From NCBI GenBank assembly GCA_025869365.1, contig JAOZVV010000026.1, positions 1-35,858 of the forward strand: DNA of 35,858 nucleotides. Direction: 5' to 3'. The notes under the pieces are model-generated. The model was not told the DNA's origin and did not search any database. It saw nothing but the letters and a program-made list of their open reading frames with translations. This stretch comes from Pseudonocardia sp. GTDB taxonomy: Bacteria > Actinomycetota > Actinomycetes > Mycobacteriales > Pseudonocardiaceae. Made by a program: the position numbers and the translations under genes. Shown piece by piece: positions 32,871 through 35,858 of this stretch (positions within the stretch are counted from its first letter, which is position 1; each line of letters opens with the position of its first letter).

Positions 32871-32898
32871 ACACAACTTACCGTGCTGTTCGTACGAT
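32869..32898 (+). promoter_or_regulatory. Candidate promoter of the NarL-type gene
   Basis: TGACAC (32869-32874) and TACGAT (32893-32898) are 18 bp apart and resemble a housekeeping -35/-10 pair. The leader would be about 20 nt and includes GGAGGT at 32913-32918. Confidence 0.45.
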
Positions 32899-32923
32899 CC
32901 CCGTCACACATCGGAGGTACGCG

Positions 32924-33694
32924 ATGACGGTGTTGTCCTCGGACAGCCTGCTGGACGCCGCCCCTGTCCGTCCGGCGAGGCCGGCCGCCGCGCCCTCCGT
33001 GACCTCCCGGCTCCCGGTGAACGACGCCGGCCCGCCCACGGCGCGCGTGCTCGTGGTGGAGAGCGAGGCGATCGTCCGGCTCGGGCTGCGGCAGCTCTTC
33101 GCCACCGAGCCGGACCTGCGGATCGTCGCCGAGGCGGCCACCCCGCGGGACGCGCTCTACGCCGCGGACCGGGTGCGCCCGGACATCGTGGTGCTCGACG
33201 TCGACCTGGGCCGCGGCGACGCCGCGGGGCTGGACGTCGCCCGGGCGCTGCTGCAGCGCCACCGCGGCACCAAGATCCTCGTGCTGACCGCCTGCCGGGA
33301 CCGTGACGTCATGCTCCGCACGATCCGGCTGGGCGTGCACGGGTACCTGCGCAAGGGCGCCGAGACGGCCGAGATCGTGCAGGCCGCGCGGACCCTGCTG
33401 CGCGGCGAGAGCGTGTTCGACTCACGCACCACCGCGATCGTGATGGACGCCCTGCGTGCGGACGAGCGCCCCGCCTCCGGTGCCCTGGCCGGCTCCCGTG
33501 GCGCCCTGCTCACGGACCGCGAGACCCAGGTCCTGCGCCTGCTCGCGACCGGGATGTCCAACCGGGAGATCGGCGCCGAGCTCGTCATCAGCGAGGCGAC
33601 CGTCAAGTTCCACGTCCGGAACCTGCGGGACAAGCTCGAGGTCCGGCGGCGGACCGAGATCGTCTACACCGCCACCCGCCAGGGCATCGTCTGA
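32924..33694 (+). CDS. Orphan NarL/LuxR-family response regulator
   Basis: A 256-aa regulator. A disordered leader of about 40 residues precedes a receiver domain with phospho-acceptor Asp92 (VVLDVDLG), Thr122 and Lys144. The acidic pocket is altered: residues 46-48 are E-S-E where D-D-H/D is usual. The LuxR-type helix-turn-helix is clear near the C-terminus (LTDRETQVLRLLATGMSNRE, then ISEATVKFHVRNLRDKL). No histidine kinase gene is in the window. The ATG at 32924 has GGAGGT upstream. It shares a 19-bp promoter motif with the diol dehydratase operon, so it probably belongs to the same regulon. Confidence 0.9.
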   Translation: MTVLSSDSLLDAAPVRPARPAAAPSVTSRLPVNDAGPPTARVLVVESEAIVRLGLRQLFATEPDLRIVAEAATPRDALYAADRVRPDIVVLDVDLGRGDAAGLDVARALLQRHRGTKILVLTACRDRDVMLRTIRLGVHGYLRKGAETAEIVQAARTLLRGESVFDSRTTAIVMDALRADERPASGALAGSRGALLTDRETQVLRLLATGMSNREIGAELVISEATVKFHVRNLRDKLEVRRRTEIVYTATRQGIV

Positions 33695-33707
33695 CCCGGG
33701 TCCCGCC

Positions 33708-33749
33708 GTCGGCTGATCACCGCCGGCTGATCGCCGTCAGCTGATCGCC
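33708..33749. repeat. Three tandem 14-bp repeats
   Basis: Units GTCGGCTGATCACC, GCCGGCTGATCGCC and GTCAGCTGATCGCC lie head to tail (33708-33721, 33722-33735, 33736-33749). The third contains the last codons and stop of the GlcG-like gene. The array fills most of the gap between the two convergent genes and looks like a local duplication of that gene's end. Confidence 0.75.
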
Positions 33750-34138
33750 GTCACTGCCGCCGTGGCCACCTCGGTGTCCTGTTCCACCGATCCGGCGCTG
33801 ACCCCGACGGCCCCGACGAGCTCGCCGTCGCGGTGCACCGGGACGCCGCCGCCGAACGCGACCATGCCGCCGGCGGTCTGCTCGAGGCCGTAGAGCTCGG
33901 CGCCCGGCTGGACGAGCGGGGTGAGGGCGTCCGTCGGCAGGTTCATCAGCACCGAGGTCAGCGCCTTGCGCTGTGCGATGTCGATGCTGGCGCGGATCGC
34001 GCCGTCCTGGCGGGCGAACGCCAGCAGGTGACCGCCCGCGTCGACCACCGCCACGTTCATCGGCTGGCCGATCTCGTCCGCCCTCTGCAGGCCCGCCGCG
34101 AGGGCCTTCTGCGCGTCGGCGAGTGTCAGTCCGTTCAT
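33737..34138 (-). CDS. GlcG/HbpS/PduO-C-like protein
   Basis: A 133-aa protein of the GlcG/HbpS family (DUF336-like). Typical stretches: LTLADAQKALAAGLQRADE, MNVAVVDAGGHLLAFARQDGA, SIDIAQRKALTSV, MVAFGGGVPVHRDGELVGAVGVSAGSVEQD. Members bind haem or cobalamin-related ligands or have unknown roles, and the fold occurs as the C-terminal domain of PduO. Such genes are common next to B12-dependent diol dehydratases, which fits the operon starting divergently at 34574. There is no signal peptide, so it is cytoplasmic, unlike secreted HbpS. Its 3' end overlaps the tandem repeat. Confidence 0.88.
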   Translation of the reverse strand: MNGLTLADAQKALAAGLQRADEIGQPMNVAVVDAGGHLLAFARQDGAIRASIDIAQRKALTSVLMNLPTDALTPLVQPGAELYGLEQTAGGMVAFGGGVPVHRDGELVGAVGVSAGSVEQDTEVATAAVTAIS

Positions 34139-34573
34139 GGCTCCCCCTGGGTCGGCCGGGTGTGCCTCCCAGCAAACCGGAACGGGCCCGCGCCGGCAGC
34201 CCCTTCCCTCGGCGGCTTCGGGTCCCTCCGGACGGGTCCGGGTCCCGGCCGCGGGTCGGCTGCCTGATCAGCGGGCCCGCTGGACGGGCGATCGGCCCGG
34301 CCCGGCACCCGCCGCCCCGCCTCGCGCACGCTCTCCTTCCGGTCAGGGGACGGTGCGGCGCGGAACGGGGCCCGTCCCGGCCGGCGCCGCGCCCGCACGC
34401 CCCTCCCACCTGGGCGGCAGCCGGGCCGGGGGCCCGGGGCCACCGACGGGCTGCCGGTACGGCGGTGTCGCAACGACCGTGCACCGTGTTCGCTGTCACA
34501 GTGGGATTCCCGGTGTGCCGCTGCCCGACCCCGTCGCGGCGGGGCGTTCCGGTACTGACGAGAGGTGATGCGC
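34139..34573. other. 435-bp divergent intergenic region
   Basis: No convincing gene is seen; the open frames here are composition artefacts. Apart from the 19-bp motif at 34470-34488, I see no clear -10/-35 pair. I looked for a B12-box-like riboswitch signature and did not recognise one by eye. Confidence 0.5.
34470..34488 (+). promoter_or_regulatory. Shared 19-bp motif, copy 2 (upstream of diol dehydratase operon)
   Basis: Matches the copy at 32852-32870 at 16 of 19 positions, with GCAACG and GCACCG spaced 11 bp apart. It ends 86 bp before the start of the small-subunit gene on the same strand. This is a probable binding site for a regulator common to both genes. Confidence 0.55.
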
Positions 34574-35023
34574 ATGTCCGCTCCTGAACCGTCCGGGCCC
34601 GCCCTCGGGGCCGCCGACTACCCGCTCTCGGTCAACCGGCAGGACCTGCTGCGCACCCCGACGGGCAAGCCGATCACCGCGCTGACGATGAGCGCCGTCG
34701 TCTCGGGGGAGATCACCGCGGAGGACCTGCGGATCGCCCCCGAGACGCTCCAGCTGCAGGCCACCCTGGCCGAGTCGGTGCACCGCCGGCAGCTCGCCGC
34801 GAACCTGCGGCGGGCGGCCGAGCTCACCGCGGTGCCGGACACCGAGGTCCTGGCGATGTACAACGCGCTGCGCCCGCGGGCGTCGAGCAAGGAGCAGCTG
34901 ATCGGGATCGCCGAGAACCTGGAGGGCAAGTACCACGCCACCGTCTGCGGCGCCCTGGTCCGCGAGGCGGCCGAGGTCTACGAGCGCCGCGATCTGCTGG
35001 CCCGCGACGAGGAGGACCGATGA
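34574..35023 (+). CDS. pduE: Diol/glycerol dehydratase small subunit
   Basis: A 149-aa gamma subunit of adenosylcobalamin-dependent diol dehydratase. The family stretch is clear: LGAADYPLSVNRQDLLRTPT, then LRIAPETLQLQATLAESVHR and RQLAANLRRAAELTAVPD. The ATG at 34574 has GAGAGG about eight bases upstream; an ATG at 34568 would be too close to it. The stop overlaps the large-subunit start by ATGA. In the classical pdu/dha operons the order is large-medium-small, so the small subunit coming first is notable. It acts in the cytoplasm with the other two subunits. Confidence 0.93.
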   Translation: MSAPEPSGPALGAADYPLSVNRQDLLRTPTGKPITALTMSAVVSGEITAEDLRIAPETLQLQATLAESVHRRQLAANLRRAAELTAVPDTEVLAMYNALRPRASSKEQLIGIAENLEGKYHATVCGALVREAAEVYERRDLLARDEEDR

Positions 35024-35858
35024 CCACCGCCGAGCGCAGGTCCAAGCGCACCGAGATCCTGGAGGACCGCCCGGTCAACCTCGACGGGTTCGTCGAGGAG
35101 TGGCCCGAGAAGGGCCTCGTCGCGATGGAGTCGGACTTCGACCCGCAGCCCGGTGTGCGGGTCGAGGGCGGGAGGATCGTCGAGCTCGACGGCCGGGCCC
35201 GCGCGGACTTCGACTTCATGGACACCTTCATCGCCGAGCACGCCATCGACGTGGAGACCGCGGAGGAGGTCAACGCGATCCCGTCCGTCGAGATCGCCCG
35301 GTCGCTCGTCGACCCGCGTGCCTCGCGCGACGAGCTGACCCGGATCGGCCGCGGGCTGACCCCGGCCAAGATCCTCGACGTCGTCAAGCTGATGAACGTC
35401 GTCGAGATCATGATGGCGATGCAGAAGATGCGGGCCCGGCGCACGCCCGCGAACCAGGCCCACTCCACCAGCGCCAAGGACAACCCGATCCAGGTCGCCG
35501 CCGACGCGGCCGAAGGCGCCCTGCGCGGCTTCGCCGAGCTGGAGACCACCCTCGGCGTCGTCCGCTACGCCCCGCTCGTGGCGATCGCGCTGCAGGTCGG
35601 TGGCCAGGTCGGCCGGGGTGGCGTGCTCACCCAGTGCGCTCTGGAGGAGGCCACCGAGCTGGAGCTCGGCATGCGCGGCATCACCGCCTACGCCGAGACG
35701 ATCTCCGTGTACGGGACCGAGTCGGTGTTCGTCGACGGCGACGACACGCCCTGGTCCAAGGCGTTCCTGGCCAGCGCCTACGCCTCGCGCGGGATCAAGA
35801 TGCGGTTCACCTCGGGCACCGGGTCGGAGGTGCAGATGGGCAACGCCGAGGGCCGCTC
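35020..35858 (+). CDS. pduC: Diol/glycerol dehydratase large subunit (partial, runs off the window)
   Basis: The first 279 residues of the catalytic alpha subunit, which converts 1,2-propanediol, glycerol or ethylene glycol to the aldehyde via an adenosylcobalamin radical. It is strongly similar to Klebsiella PduC: MQKMRARRTPANQAHSTSAK, DGDDTPWSKAFLAS, MRFTSGTGSEVQMG. Q146 and H148 correspond to the active-site Gln141 and His143 of the Klebsiella enzyme, and E175 to Glu170. The gene is cut by the window edge. The medium subunit and reactivase should follow outside the window. No microcompartment shell gene is visible on this side. Confidence 0.95.
   Translation, partial: MTTAERRSKRTEILEDRPVNLDGFVEEWPEKGLVAMESDFDPQPGVRVEGGRIVELDGRARADFDFMDTFIAEHAIDVETAEEVNAIPSVEIARSLVDPRASRDELTRIGRGLTPAKILDVVKLMNVVEIMMAMQKMRARRTPANQAHSTSAKDNPIQVAADAAEGALRGFAELETTLGVVRYAPLVAIALQVGGQVGRGGVLTQCALEEATELELGMRGITAYAETISVYGTESVFVDGDDTPWSKAFLASAYASRGIKMRFTSGTGSEVQMGNAEGR

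Noticed and set aside
34139..34573. Cobalamin riboswitch upstream of the B12-dependent diol dehydratase
   Set aside because: A B12 box and the expected paired elements were not recognisable by eye; a covariance-model search would decide.

Overview
The window is chromosomal DNA from a very GC-rich actinobacterium. Codon third positions are almost all G or C, GTG starts are common, and genes often overlap by GTGA or ATGA. The gene set includes a multifunctional 2-oxoglutarate decarboxylase (Kgd) followed by a DUF6104 gene, a mycobacterial-type fused ABC exporter, DUF5134, and MSMEG_0565/0567/0568-family proteins. This fits Pseudonocardiales, most likely Pseudonocardia or a relative; the genus is an inference. 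There are no rRNA or tRNA genes, IS elements, CRISPR arrays or phage genes.

Layout. 1-3.7 kb: an OpuC-type quaternary-amine ABC importer (ATPase, two permeases, binding lipoprotein). 3.7-5.9 kb: a MOSC protein, a PadR regulator and a His/Met-rich DUF5134 membrane protein. 6.0-9.6 kb: a tight four-gene operon of two small helical proteins, a 901-aa soluble ATPase with three FtsK-like domains, and a third small helical protein. This operon is my best candidate for an undescribed system. 9.7-17.5 kb, minus strand: quinone oxidoreductase, DUF6104, kgd, a CU044_5270-like protein lacking its membrane part, and an acyl-CoA ligase. 17.6-24.3 kb: an ABC-2 exporter pair, an aldo/keto reductase and a 1273-aa fused asymmetric ABC exporter. 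24.4-28 kb: a small conserved gene, glmS and a secreted GH16-like protein with a Pro/Thr stalk. 28-31 kb: three genes of the Nit1C/MSMEG_0565-0572 type (acetyltransferase, radical SAM, glycosyltransferase) without the nitrilase. 31.1 kb to the end: a GAF-winged-helix regulator, an orphan NarL-type regulator, a GlcG/PduO-C-like protein and the start of a B12-dependent diol dehydratase operon.

Signs of shared control. A 19-bp motif built as a direct repeat with 11-bp spacing (GCAACG-N5-GCAACG type) lies upstream of both the NarL-type gene and the diol dehydratase operon. This links the 31-36 kb genes into a probable regulon, plausibly under the GAF-winged-helix protein.

Intergenic repeats. Several gaps hold long, nearly perfect hairpins: 22-78, 5067-5115, 9668-9714, 10747-10770, 19445-19501 and 24342-24363. 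The copies at 22-78 and 19445-19501 share the same 23-11-23 design and are related in inverted orientation. They look like a dispersed palindromic repeat family that may also serve as terminators.
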